Shown here in pieces: positions 11,601-21,882 of a stretch of 64,000 bases of DNA; within the stretch, counting starts at the first letter, position 1; every line of letters starts with the position of its first letter. This DNA is from Ilex aquifolium (taxonomy: Eukaryota > Streptophyta > Magnoliopsida > Aquifoliales > Aquifoliaceae), in contig OX637393.1 of the NCBI GenBank assembly GCA_951799425.1, positions 34,711,244 through 34,775,243 on the forward strand, written 5' to 3'. The translations under genes and the position numbers were made by a program. The notes under the pieces were generated by a model. The model was not told where the DNA came from. It saw only the letters and a list, made by a program, of their open reading frames with translations, and searched no databases.

Positions 11601-13043
11601 GTAGCTGTCTTTGGGACAGGCTTTGTTGAGCTCTGTGAAGTCCACACAGAGGCGCCACTTCCCATTAGTCTTGGTTACCATTACCATGTTGGACAGCCAG
11701 TCTGGGTAGGCTACCTCCCTCACTGATCCATTCACCAGCAACTTGTCTACTTCTTTCTCCATAGCTTGCCCCCTTTCAGTGCTTATAGTTCTCAATTTTT
11801 GGCGGATAGGCTTGTATTTGGGGTCAACGTTGAGTCGGTGGGTGGCCACCTCAGAGTCAATGCCCTCCAAGTCTTCGTGGGACCAGGCGAAGACGTATGT
11901 ATTCTGCTTGAGAAAGTCCACTAAGGCAGACGCCAGCTCCTGGGAGAGTGAGGAGCCTATGTAAACCTTCCTCTCTGGGAGGCTGTCGTCGAGTACTACT
12001 GGCTGGAGTTCTTCTACCGGTTCACCTCTTTCCAAGGTGTTGTCATCTCTGGGGTCGAGCACTTTGACTTGGAGAGTCTCGTGAGGTCTCCTAGCCCTCA
12101 TAGAGGCCACATAACACTCTCTGGCTGAGACATGATCTCCTCTTATCTCTCCAATCCCGCTAGAGGTTGGGAAACGGAGGAGAAGGTGGTAGGTAGATGG
12201 CACTGCCCTTAGAGCATTGAGGGCAGGGCGTCCAAGAATGATATTATATGCAGAAGGGCAATCAAGTACAAGGAAATTTACCATGATAGTAGAACTCCTT
12301 GGAGCAGTCCCTGCTGTGACAGGCAGGGTGATAGATCCCAAGGGTTGGACTCTCTCTCCTGAGAAGCCAACCAAAGAAGTCCTGACTGGTTGTAGTCTCT
12401 CTCTACCAAGGTGAAGGCTGTCGTAGGCTGTGGCAAACAGGATGTCGGCGAAGCTGCCACTATCAACAAGGACTCTCCTTACCTGATAGTTGGCCACCAT
12501 CAAGGTTAGGACTAGAGGGTCATTATGTGGAGCTTGGACCCCCTCAAGGTCTCTGTCTGAGAAAGTAATGACCTCCTCTTCCCCATGTCGGGGTGTCTTC
12601 GTTGGGTGAGAGTCATATGACTCTACCTGCTTGGCTTTCCTGGCGTGCGCCTTCCTGGCGGAATTGGAGTCACCTCCTCCTCCTAACCCCCCTGCGATGG
12701 TCTTAATCTCACCGAGGGGTTGTTGGCGCTCGTGTCCCTCGTGTGGTGGAGCTGGTCCTCGACCAGCAACATATTGCCTTAGCTGGCCTCGTTGAATAAG
12801 TTCTTCAATCTGTTTCTTCAACTGGAAACAGTCATCTGTATCATGGCCATGGTCGCGGTGGAAGCGACAGTACTTGCTAGGATTCCGACGCTTGGGGTCG
12901 GACTTCATTTTTTCGGGCCAACGGACGGCGGGGCCATCCTGTATTTGGAACAAGATGTGCTCCACTGAGGCATTGAGCGGTGTGAAAGGTTGTCGGTCTC
13001 TCGGAGGTAGTGGACCAAGACGGTCCTTCACAGACACTCTTTC
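8633..13043 (-). pseudogene. Tat element pol: knuckle, protease, RT, RNase H, second RNase H, integrase
   Basis: The minus strand is open from the solo-LTR junction (13043) to 9381. In order it shows a CCHC-like knuckle (CRFHRDHGHDTDDC, about 12870-12830), aspartic protease (LVDSGSFADILF, about 12470), reverse transcriptase with YVDDM (about 11350), a worn first RNase H/connection, and a second RNase H (YVDGSSTNEGGGAG, about 10310; later AEYEAL and ADALAKFA). The integrase follows: H-H-C-C finger (about 9650-9545), GIDILG, SDNANQFD and GQAEV for the D,D,E triad. At about 9390 the residues normally between FIVV and WAEVEAL are missing and the frame shifts, so the frame stops at 9381. The correct frame then runs on to a stop at 8633 (C-terminal LAHPWNAEHLKKYY). 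Gag enters upstream across the nested solo LTR. The defect should abolish a complete integrase. Confidence 0.93.
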
Positions 13044-15173
13044 TGTCACGCCCCGAATTTCCACAAACCCGGGGAGTGAGTGAAAAAGAAGAAGAAAAGT
13101 AAATGAAAGGTCATTAGGTTGGAGAAATTGATTTTTCATTCATTTCCCACGTTTTCCCAAAGTTTTTCAAGCCATTTTTATTCCATTGTTAGCCTATTCC
13201 TTCAAGGTTTCTAAACCCCCCTTTTTAACACCACTCCCACCTATTTAAAAGGTGTTTTACACACTTAACAAGTCTTTTAATTTTTCATAAAATTTCGACA
13301 TAACCTCCTTTGTTTTCCAAGCCTTTTTCCCACCTAATATTCACAATTTTCATATGCATAAATATATCACAACCCACCCTCACTCGGTGGCCACAATCCA
13401 TGTAAATTAAACATACATCCTTTGTTCTCAACATACACATTTAATTGCCCCAATATACACTTATGATACTCATTAAATAAAGACATCCAACATATCAATT
13501 GAGTTTACACCCTTACAATTTAAAATGACCCAAGATCTATAATCTATTACTTTTCCAAATTGAAATACAAGCCATTTGGGCTTATGCTCATACATACAAA
13601 ATATGCCCCAAGGGCCAAATATCCATTCAAGCCCCTTTTCTCTCCTTCCTTTAAGACTTACTCAAGTCTCAAGTACCGGGAGCCTCATATGTAATATGAT
13701 ATCCCACGAATGGGTCAGCTCAACCGCTGGTATGACAAAATACTAATGCTAGGAACAAATTTAAGGCGTGGCATGTGCAAGTGTACATTTTAAAAGCTAC
13801 AACCCCGTAATCCCTCAATGCTATGCAATGTCAATATGCATGACACATCCATGCAACTCTATGTCACCCATGTCTCGCTTCACGGTCCGCCCCCGTCAGC
13901 CCGCGAGTACTGTCATTGGCCAGATTTTGGGTTTTTCACCACAGGATCTACACCCTCATAATGCATAGCACCAAGTGCTCAACCCACACTATGTTCCAAG
14001 GATTCATGTATGCCAAGATGCCATGATTTTTCTCAATGTGAATTCTATGAAACATTTCATCAAACACTTGGCGTATAACTTAAAATATGCCCCCTTTATA
14101 AAGTAAAGCATAACTTTAAATTCATAACACTTTATCTACATGAATGTGAGACACAATTCAATGAATTAAACATGTGATCATATTTCATGTTCATTACTTT
14201 CACAATTTCTCAAAGAAATACAAATACACAAATTACCAATTCATGGAATAAATCATAACTCTCAAACCACAAGAGTTTCTCTACATAAACATAAGGTAGA
14301 ATATGATAATTCAACACATAAGCAATATACACCTTAATCATAGCAACAAATTGTCAAGAAATTCAAAGAACACAAAAGTACTTAAGTCATTAACTCTAAG
14401 TTTTCAAAGCAACTACCAACTAAATGATTTTCTAGCATCAAGTAAACACCTAAATCATTCAATCTACACATGGAAAGGCAAGAAAACTTAAATCTATTCC
14501 CAACTTAGTAAAACATCATACCTAGAATGGTTTTTCTCAAACCAAGAGAGTTGTGTTCGCTTTATAGCCGAACCGATCAGTGAGAATCTAGCTCTTGTTG
14601 AGAGGAACAACTTCTTAGAAGGAAGTCTTGCAAGAATCTTGGCCTAGGAATGAGTTTGGTGGCTTGAAGCTTGAAGAACTTAGGATTTTTCTTCTCTTTT
14701 CCTCCAAAAACGTGTACTGCTCTATCTTCAGGCCAAATACTGATATTTTTTCACTAAAAGGTCTGTATTTATAGTGGAGGGCAAAGGGGCAAAATGACCC
14801 TTTTGCCCTTGATGAATCCGGGACCCCGTTACACTACAACCCGTCCCGAAATGCCTCAATTCGACATTCTATTTTAACCAAATTTCTTAAAATTATTTTA
14901 AATGAAAATTTTCAAAAAAATATATTTTTGATAGTGGCCGAGTTTGGCCGGTCCCACCTAGGCCACCCGAGATACCCTTTTTGTCCAAATTTTGAAACTA
15001 TTTCCGTTTAGGCTCAAATTCACACAGTAGTTGTATTTTAACATTCTAAGCATGTTTCTCTTCTATGTCATACTCAAATTATGCTCCTAAACATGACCTA
15101 CGCATAAATGATGCATGAATAGTGCCCTACCGGCAAAACTGAAAATTTTATCTTCAGTTTTCAGATCTCTACA
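13044..15173 (-). mobile_element. Nested solo LTR (2.13 kb) inside Tat gag
   Basis: The insert begins TGTCACGCCCCG and ends AGATCTCTACA, obeying TG...CA. CTTTC occurs just before it (13039-13043) and just after it (15174-15178), a perfect 5-bp target duplication. No gag or pol sequence lies inside, so it is one LTR left after recombination between two. Its end GGGGCGTGACA on the minus strand and its length resemble the gypsy LTR at 1987-4021, which suggests a Tekay/Del-type source and minus orientation. An open frame crossing its edge at 13139-13044 is chance read-through from gag. It postdates the Tat insertion. Confidence 0.9.
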
Positions 15174-16362
15174 CTTTCGGTCTTCTTCCTCTTGTTTTCA
15201 GTCTCCCTCCTGTCTTCGCGAGTTTCCTTCCTCTTCTCCCCTCCTCGGGAGGACTCACCTCAGCAGGCCTTGGTGACGTCCTCCGTGTTCATGTACTTCT
15301 GTGCCCTGGACAGTAGCTCGGGCATGTTAGAGGGTGGTTTCTTGAGGACTGAGAACATGAAGCTGGAGGTGCGGAGGCCGGCGATAAAGGCGGCTAGAGC
15401 TACTTTGTCATCTGGCTCCTCCACCTGGAGAATCTCTTCATTGAAACGGGCAAGGTAGTCTCTGAGGCTTTCATCCCTATCCTGCTTGATGGTGAGCATG
15501 TGGGTCACTGGTTTCTGATGTCGTCGTCCCCCAATGAAGTGGGAGACAAAGGCTCTGCTAAGCTCTATGAAGGAGCGGACAGAGGAGGGCCTGAGTTTGG
15601 AGAACCACTGGCGAGCAGATCCCTTCAGGGTGGTGGGGAAGGCTCTGCACATAATCTCCTCAGGCGCGTTGTGGAGTTGCATGAGGGACTTGTACGTGTT
15701 GAGATGGTCAAGGGGGTCTTTGGTACCATCGAAAATCTCGATGTTGGGCATCTTGAATTTTGAAGGCAGAGGATAATTCACTATATCAGCAGTAAAAGGA
15801 GTATCAGTGCGTCTTACCAGGTAGTCTATGGCTTCAGGCGCCTGTGCCTTGATGGCGTTGAGGGCATCACCAAGCTGGTTCTGTACCTCTCTAATCTTCT
15901 CGTCCCACTGGTTGGGGACATCTTCAATCGGATGATGGTTCTGGCTTTGATGGTCACTGTATTGACTCTCACCGTCCTCATCCTCCTGCGCAAGTACGTG
16001 TGAGAGAAGGGGGACACGAGAGCTGCCTACGCGTTGTGGAGGGACTGCTGGGCGAGGGGCGCCCTGTGGCCTTGGGGCGTTCTGGCGGAGGACCCCCTGG
16101 TGAGGGGCTGTCAGCCCCTCTACTGTTGGAGGGAGAGGTGCTCCTTCTGCAGGGTGACGCCCCCTTGGGTGAGCATCAATTGGATGATCTGCTGGTTCTG
16201 TTCCACCAGCAGTTGCTTGGTCTGCAAGAGTTGTTGCTGTCCGACGACGGGAGTCGCCGTGGCAGAAGGTCTCGAAGGTGCGGGGGGAGGCAGAACCTCC
16301 TCCTGGTGAGCCGAGTTGTTGTCCCCGGGTTGCTGAGACTTTGATCTAGTGGTGATTGCCAT
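15174..16362 (-). pseudogene. Tat element gag, N-terminal and core parts
   Basis: The likely start is the minus-strand ATG at 16362 (MAITTRSKSQQ), 46 bp beyond the PBS, followed by a Gln-rich stretch that stops near 16120. The gag core is open at 15781-15260 and has the Retrotrans_gag signature (KFKMPNIEIFDGTKDPLDHL, then FPTTLKGSARQWF and LTIKQDRDESLRDYLARF). Between 16119 and 15782 the reading frame is broken. The C-terminal part is separated by the solo LTR and resumes at 13043, where RVSVKDRLG and the knuckle follow. Confidence 0.88.
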
Positions 16363-16407
16363 GGATTCAACGAGTGAAGAGGATGAGTAATAGAAACTTA
16401 GTCGTTT

Positions 16408-16423
16408 CCCACAGACGGCGCCA
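16408..16423 (-). other. Primer-binding site of the Tat element
   Basis: Three bases beyond the end of the 5' LTR the minus strand reads TGGCGCCGTCTGTGGG. TGGCGCC at this point is typical of plant Tat/Athila elements and pairs with the CCA-ending 3' terminus of a tRNA. I did not assign the tRNA. Confidence 0.8.
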
Positions 16424-16426
16424 AAC

Positions 16427-16652
16427 TGATGATGCACAAAATTGTCTTTGGCAAGATCAACTGTCAAGTATGAATAATGATGTAATTAATGAGTAATTAA
16501 CGAGGAATCAATGGCAATCAAAGAATAAACAACATATCAACACAGGAAATTATAGTGGTTCGGTCTCGGATGACCTACTCCACTTTCGGGAATGGCAGCG
16601 GTGGTCTGGTGTTCTTTATTGATGAATAAGAGTCACCGGAGTGTTACAGAGC

Positions 16653-16689
<37 letters not shown>

Positions 16690-17356
16690 AATGTGTAGGG
16701 GTATTGGAGGTGTGGTGTGTGTAGATTATCAGATGCCTCTCCAAGTGGAGAGAGCTTACATTATATAGGTTTACTAAGGCGGTGAGTTGAGGCGGTCACC
16801 ACTATTTTGGTAAGTGTAGTTATGGTAGGATTCCACCACTTTGGTAAGTACAAGTATGGTAGGATTTAATCTCCGGTGCGTATCCCGATATTTTCTCCCT
16901 CGTGCCCCTATTCCGTCGGAGGTGGTCCTGAGATGGACTAAGCTTGATTTGGAGTGGGTTCCGTCGGAGATGGTCCTAAGATGGACTAAGCTTGATTTGG
17001 AGTGGGCTAGGCTTGAGTCGTATAAGGCTTCTTTGGAATAAAGGGAGGAGGAGACCAAGGCAGGAAGGAGGAGGAGGAGGAGACCAGGACCAGGTGCCCA
17101 CTTGGGCGTGGCCAGCCTCCTAGGCGCCCCCTTGGGCGTGACCAACCTCCTAGGCGCCCCCTTGGGCGTGGACAACCTCCAAGGCGGCGCCCCCTTGGTC
17201 CATGGGCTTGAATTTTGTGCCCCGTATCGATTTGCAGCCGTACTTTTGGTTTCCCTTTATGCCCTCTGTGATTTGGGCTATTCAACTCCGGGATTTTCTT
17301 TGGGCTTTCGTGGTCCGCTTAAATTGGGCTCGACCCAGTTAATTTCGGACTCGTCA
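16427..17356 (-). repeat. 5' LTR of the Tat element
   Basis: This is the partner of the LTR at 4558-5476, with the same ends (plus strand TGATG...CTCGTCA) and the same internal 48-bp and 30-bp arrays. It differs by scattered transitions, a longer GA run (about 16657-16687) and lack of an 11-13-bp stretch near 17041. The duplication ATTTC follows at 17357. Confidence 0.92.
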
Positions 17357-17361
17357 ATTTC

Positions 17362-19420
17362 GGTAGGGGTGGGCCCTGACTTCGACAAAGTTGGAACCAT
17401 GATTTCTGAATTTTGACTCCGACTCTAGTCAGAATGATTTTTTTGCCTCTGCCTCCGCTCCGATTCCAATGGGCAGAGTCGAACCTGAGTTTTCGGAGTT
17501 CCCCGAGGAAAAAATTCTAAATTTTCCCAAGAAAATGTGAATCCAAAAATCGTCGAGCACATGAATTGCACATAGATTAATAAATCCAAAACCACCAAAA
17601 TTCAAATCTTTTAGAATGGACAATAGATTTCCCCAAATTTAATCACTAGATCGAAGCTACTAAAGTGGAAATAGGCGGTGGATCGAAGTTGCTAATAGTA
17701 GAGGCAGGCGGCAGCCAGTGGATCAAAGGAGGCAGACAGTGGATTGAAGCTACTAATAGTGAAGAGAGAGAGAGAGAGAAATTGGTTGTGGAGTAGTAGA
17801 GGCAGGCGGTGGTTGTGGTCAATGGAGGTGTAGAGAAGACTGAAAAGAAGAGATGAAGACATTAGAATTTAGGGTTGGGGGTTATCTTATATTTTTATGT
17901 TTTAATGTTTTATATTTGGGTAAAATTCATGCACACCCCTTGTAGATAAGCCTAATTTTAACGATACTCCCTTTTGATTATGAAATTTCACTGACATCCC
18001 TTATCAATGTTTGTCGAGTAACGGACGTCACGAAAATGCTCATTTTACGGCTTTATCCCCCAAGTTTTATGATGTTTGGTATATTAAGAATATATATATA
18101 ATATAAAAAAAGACAAACAACTATCCCCTAACCCACCTCCATCACCACCCTTCTCCAACCATTCTCAACTCCTCTGATATCATCCTGTCATTTACAACCT
18201 CACCCCGACCACTCTTCACACATTAAAATTTAAAATATTATTTGATGAAATTTAATGATAATTGAATAAAAAAAATTTTAACTTGATAAAATTTAATATT
18301 AATTGAATAAATTTGAATTTTTTTTTGATGAAATTGAATGTTAATTTTATGTTAAATTAAGAAATGACATTAATTTGATAAGATTAAATGATAAATTAAT
18401 AGAATTCAACATTCTATTAATAAAATTGAATTTTAATTTGATAAAATTGAATGTCAATTTGGCGTTGATTTGATGAAATTAAATAGTAATTTATTGTTAA
18501 ATTAAAGAAATAACCATTCAATTTTTGAAATGAAATATTAAATTAATATAATTGAATGTTAATTTTGTAAAACTGAAGATCAATTTTGTGTTGGTTTCAT
18601 GAGATCGGATGTTAATTTAATGTTAAATTAAATAAATTACTTTAATTTGATAAAATTAAATATTAAATTGATGAACCTTTTAGGTTCATATAATATAACT
18701 AAAGGTTAATTTGGTGTTAATTTCAAGAAATTAAATTTAAATTGATAAAATTGAATATCTCTTATTTGAAATCAACAGAAAATTGGTTAAAAATTTATTG
18801 GTGTTTATGTTGATTTGATGAGCTATGATGATTTATGGGGATGTATGTTGCAAATTTGGTAGGTAATGGTCGTGTTGTGTTGGTGCAATGGTGTGTGTAA
18901 GTGAAGGCAGATATATAGTGAAGTGGTACTGAAGAAGAAGAGGGTAAATTTGATATTTTTGAAAAAAATTAAGATGACATCAGCCCTTGATGGTTTGTTA
19001 CGACAAGGGGTGTAGCTAAAGTATATATATGAATTACAAGGGAGTGTAATGAAATTTCAAATCAGGAGGAGGTGTAATTGAAGTTACACCTACTTACACG
19101 GGGTGTAGATGAAATTTACCCTTTATATTTATATGTAATCATATAATTTAGAATTTAATATGGGGTCAAAATTAGATGAGTTTTTTTTTATGTTTTTATG
19201 TTTTAATATTTTATATTTATATGCAATAATATAATTTATAATTTATATAAATTTATTAATTAATAAAACTCAGAGTCAAAGTCAGAGTTAGAGTTTTTCA
19301 GATATGCCTTCAGGCTCCGACTCTGATCGGAGTCTGCAATTTTTCCCTAACTCTGATTTTGACTTTAACAAACTCTGACTCCGATGGAGGCAAAGTCAGT
19401 CCGGGGATGGAACCCCTCAT
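17362..19420. mobile_element. Putative non-autonomous DNA element with inverted ends, split by a MITE
   Basis: The left end (near 17364) reads TAGGGGTGGGCCCTGAC; the right end, read inward on the minus strand, is TGAGGGGTTCCATCCCCGGACTGAC. Both flanks are rich in variants of GACTCCGACTC/GAGTCAGAG and face each other. A MULE-type MITE occupies the middle (17918-19121), and a tandem stretch based on TTTTTATGTTTTAATRTTTTATATTT occurs on both sides of it. The ends look hAT-like, but no 8-bp duplication is seen, which would fit a later rearrangement at the left end. No coding capacity is visible. Confidence 0.4.
17918..19121. mobile_element. MULE-type MITE, 1.2 kb, with 9-bp TSD
   Basis: The left end GGGTAAAATTCATGCACACC mirrors the right end read backwards, GGGTAAATTTCATCTACACC, and the inverted similarity continues with CCCTTGT-rich sequence. 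TTTATATTT stands directly before (17909-17917) and after (19122-19130), a perfect 9-bp duplication as made by Mutator-like transposases. The interior is AT-rich, with many variants of TTGATAAAATTGAATGTTAATTT (about 18240-18780), and has no gene. Confidence 0.85.
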
Positions 19421-19555
19421 GAGAGCATATCACAAACGTTTACTCGTTTTACTTACATTATTAATGCTCTAAAGTCTCTTGATAAATCATATGCCAATGA
19501 GGAATTTGTAAGAAAAATCCTTAGGTGCCTACCAAGATTGTGGGATGCCAAAGTG
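19421..19555 (+). pseudogene. Ty1/copia gag fragment, plus strand
   Basis: An open stretch of 45 codons reads ESISQTFTRFTYIINALKSL, then YANEEFVRKILRCLPRLWDAKV, the middle of a copia UBN2-type gag. It ends abruptly at CAGGGGTGTGCAAG. In the family the next residues are TAI..A/VKDL, which is how the minus-strand fragment at 4030-4552 begins. The two look like parts of one gag now in opposite orientation. Confidence 0.75.
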
Positions 19556-21087
19556 CAGGGGTGTGCAAGAATCCGAATTAATAATGTAAGTAAAATAGCT
19601 CATAATCATGACAAGTATATTAATATTGGATTCTTTAACTCTACTAGTTCCTTCATGTGTAACTTTTAGCAGATACAATAAAGATGAATTTTTACAATTA
19701 GATAAAAATAGATGAAAATTAGATCAATTTTAACCATTATTGTGCTTTTATTAGTCAAGCGTTCAACTTCCTAACTGTAATATTATATAGATATCAACCT
19801 TTCATTACTCTTCTCTCTTTATTCTCCTCTCTCCTAACCCAATATTTTAAAAAGTTAAGTAAGACATAGGGGTGATAGAAAGTAACTTTTTGAAAAATTT
19901 CAAATCAAGAGTTAATAGTTACTAGATAGGTGATTATGTCACATGGTGCAATGTGATTGGAGTGAATATATTAAAATAAATAAAAAATTTAAGAGTTGAG
20001 AGAATAAAGAGAAAACGTTTCTCAAACCTCATTTCATCTAATTTGATAGACTAATGTCAGCCTCGTACAATGCTTAGAATTTACGTCTCATTTCTTTCCA
20101 TTATCTCTTTCTCTTCTTTACCTCTCTCCCGATCCACTATGTAAGAAATTAGAAAGTTCGACAAATAATTAAGAAAATTTAAGGGTGGTAGAAAGTAATT
20201 TCCAAAAAGACTTCAAACGAGGAATTATTAGTTAGTGGATGGGTGATTATATCTAATAGTGCAATTTGATTAGAGTAAATGTAATAAAATAAGTTAGAAT
20301 AAGAATTTTGAGAATAAAAAAGAAAGACTTATGACGAATTGACTAAAACAAATGATTGTCATAGTTATAAAGATAGATTATATTTCTTGTCAATACATGA
20401 TAAAGTATGCCACCTTTATCTTTGTTTATAACTTGCTTTTCAATTGATATTTACAAAGTATATTGTCAATAGAACACACTGTGAACGTATTTTGTAAAAT
20501 ACTATTACATTAAAAAACATGAATTCGAATATTAGTTTTATGTAAACAATAACAAAATAGAAAAGAAATTCTAAAATAAAGAATAGAATGGTAAAAAGCT
20601 CATAAATGATCTACAATGTCAATCATTAAAAAAAAATAAGCAAAAACATATTGACGGACCTTAGTTTAGCTTCAATGGTGACTCAAACCTTTATCTCAAA
20701 TTTGGGTAAATAAATAAGTAAAAAACTTGATTTAATATGAACCTCTCTACTAAATAAATTCATTTGATATCCCAAGAGTCTTTTTCTTTAACATTTTCCC
20801 TCCAAAACTATTTTCACTCTTCTCTTTTCTCTATGACTGGGGTACCATAATAACATGACTCAATCTTTCCATATGAGTATGCATATTGATGACACCGGAA
20901 GAAAATGTACAATTGGACCTCTCCAGGTCAGGTCAGTCATCCCAATCATTTTAGGCTGACCTGACCTGGCATGAACTAGATCAACCTTGAATGCCCATAA
21001 GGTGGTTGACAGTTCAGAAGCCAACCAAGAAGGACAAAAGATGACTTCCACTATAAAATCCTACTTTGGACAAGAAGTCACTATCTC
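19556..21087. other. AT-rich spacer with a diverged tandem duplication
   Basis: I see no gene here. Two diverged copies of a unit of about 240 bp follow each other (about 19795-20030 and 20100-20335). They share the order CTCTCT-CC, GGTGRTAGAAAGTAA, TTAGTTA..GGATGGGTGATTAT, GTGCAATKTGATT and TTGAGARAATAAA. The first bases, CAGGGGTGTGCAAG, resemble a hAT-type terminus. Confidence 0.5.
20923..20969. repeat. 14-bp perfect inverted repeat (hairpin)
   Basis: CCAGGTCAGGTCAG is followed after 19 bases by its exact complement CTGACCTGACCTGG. The arms contain the internal repeat AGGTC. No coding context; the role is unknown. Confidence 0.75.
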
Positions 21088-21096
21088 TAAAACACC

Positions 21097-21360
21097 GGAT
21101 TCGGATCCTCTGTTGTTCTGTTAAAATGGCACCGTTTGGTGCCTTTTTTAAAAAATTAATCAGACCCAAAAATTCAATCAGACCCAAAAAAAAAGGGCCC
21201 AAAACTGTCGAAGACCCAAAACGATCATTCCCTAAAAACGTCGTCACTCCATCGCCTATGATCATTCCACAAACGTTCATTCCCCAAAACGGCACCGTTT
21301 TGCAATTTTTTTTTTCTCGTTAAACGACATCGTTCCATTTCTCTTGAACAGTCCCAAAAG
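21097..21360 (+). repeat. Left terminal inverted repeat of the MULE
   Basis: It starts GGATTCGGATCCTCTG and holds two copies of the palindromic motif ACGGCACCGTTT-like sequence (about 21127 and 21291). The second copy, with CTCGTTAAACGACATCG and CTTGAACAGTCCC, aligns to the right repeat. About 170 bp between the two motifs are absent from the right side. Confidence 0.8.
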
Positions 21361-21540
21361 TTAACTTTTGGCGCACTCCTACACCAAAAACGGATCCTCT
21401 GGTTTTGCGATTCTTGGTGCACAGCTGGAACACCAAGAAACGAATCAAGATTTGTTTATTCAGTTTTGCGATTCGTCTCCTTCGTCTATTTCAGGTATTC
21501 TTATGTTCATTTCGAATATTTTTAAGTGAATATATGTATA

Positions 21541-21541
21541 A

Positions 21542-21583
<42 letters not shown>
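21541..21583. repeat. (CA)n(TA)n microsatellite in the leader intron
   Basis: A CA run followed by a TA run lies in the apparent 5' leader intron of the MULE gene. The intron donor follows TATTTCAG near 21500 and the acceptor TTTTTTGCAG is at about 21866. Confidence 0.9.
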
Positions 21584-21882
21584 GAATATACATACACACC
21601 CACAAATTTACATTTTTATTAGTTGAATTTTTCTTAAACTAAATTTAAATTTGAAAATTTTGAATCTTCGATTGTTTTGTTGATTTCTTTGATCATTATT
21701 AAATTTTATGATATGATTTAATTGTGATGTTTTGGTTTGTTGTTAATTTATATTGATCGTGGGTTCGAACCTCATCGCCACCTTCTCCATGTAACATACT
21801 GTTAAAAAAAAATACATTGAAGCTTGTTTTAGTGTTGATACAGTAGTTAGTCCATTTTTTTTTGCAGGTACTGACATCTATA

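Larger units (their letters stand above)
4558..17356 (-). mobile_element. Tat-lineage Ty3/gypsy retrotransposon, both LTRs and TSD present
   Basis: Two near-identical LTRs (4558-5476 and 16427-17356) bound the element. The five bases ATTTC precede it (4553-4557) and follow it (17357-17361), a perfect 5-bp target duplication. In element order: 5' LTR, PBS, gag, protease, reverse transcriptase, RNase H, a second RNase H (archaeal type), integrase, an oppositely oriented spliced gene, and the 3' LTR. The second RNase H and an extra antisense gene before the 3' LTR are marks of the plant Tat group (Retand, Grande, Tat). Without the nested solo LTR it is about 10.7 kb. By eye the LTRs differ by roughly 27 substitutions plus a few indels, about 3 percent, so the insertion is fairly recent. 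Frameshifts in gag and integrase make this copy defective. Confidence 0.93.
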
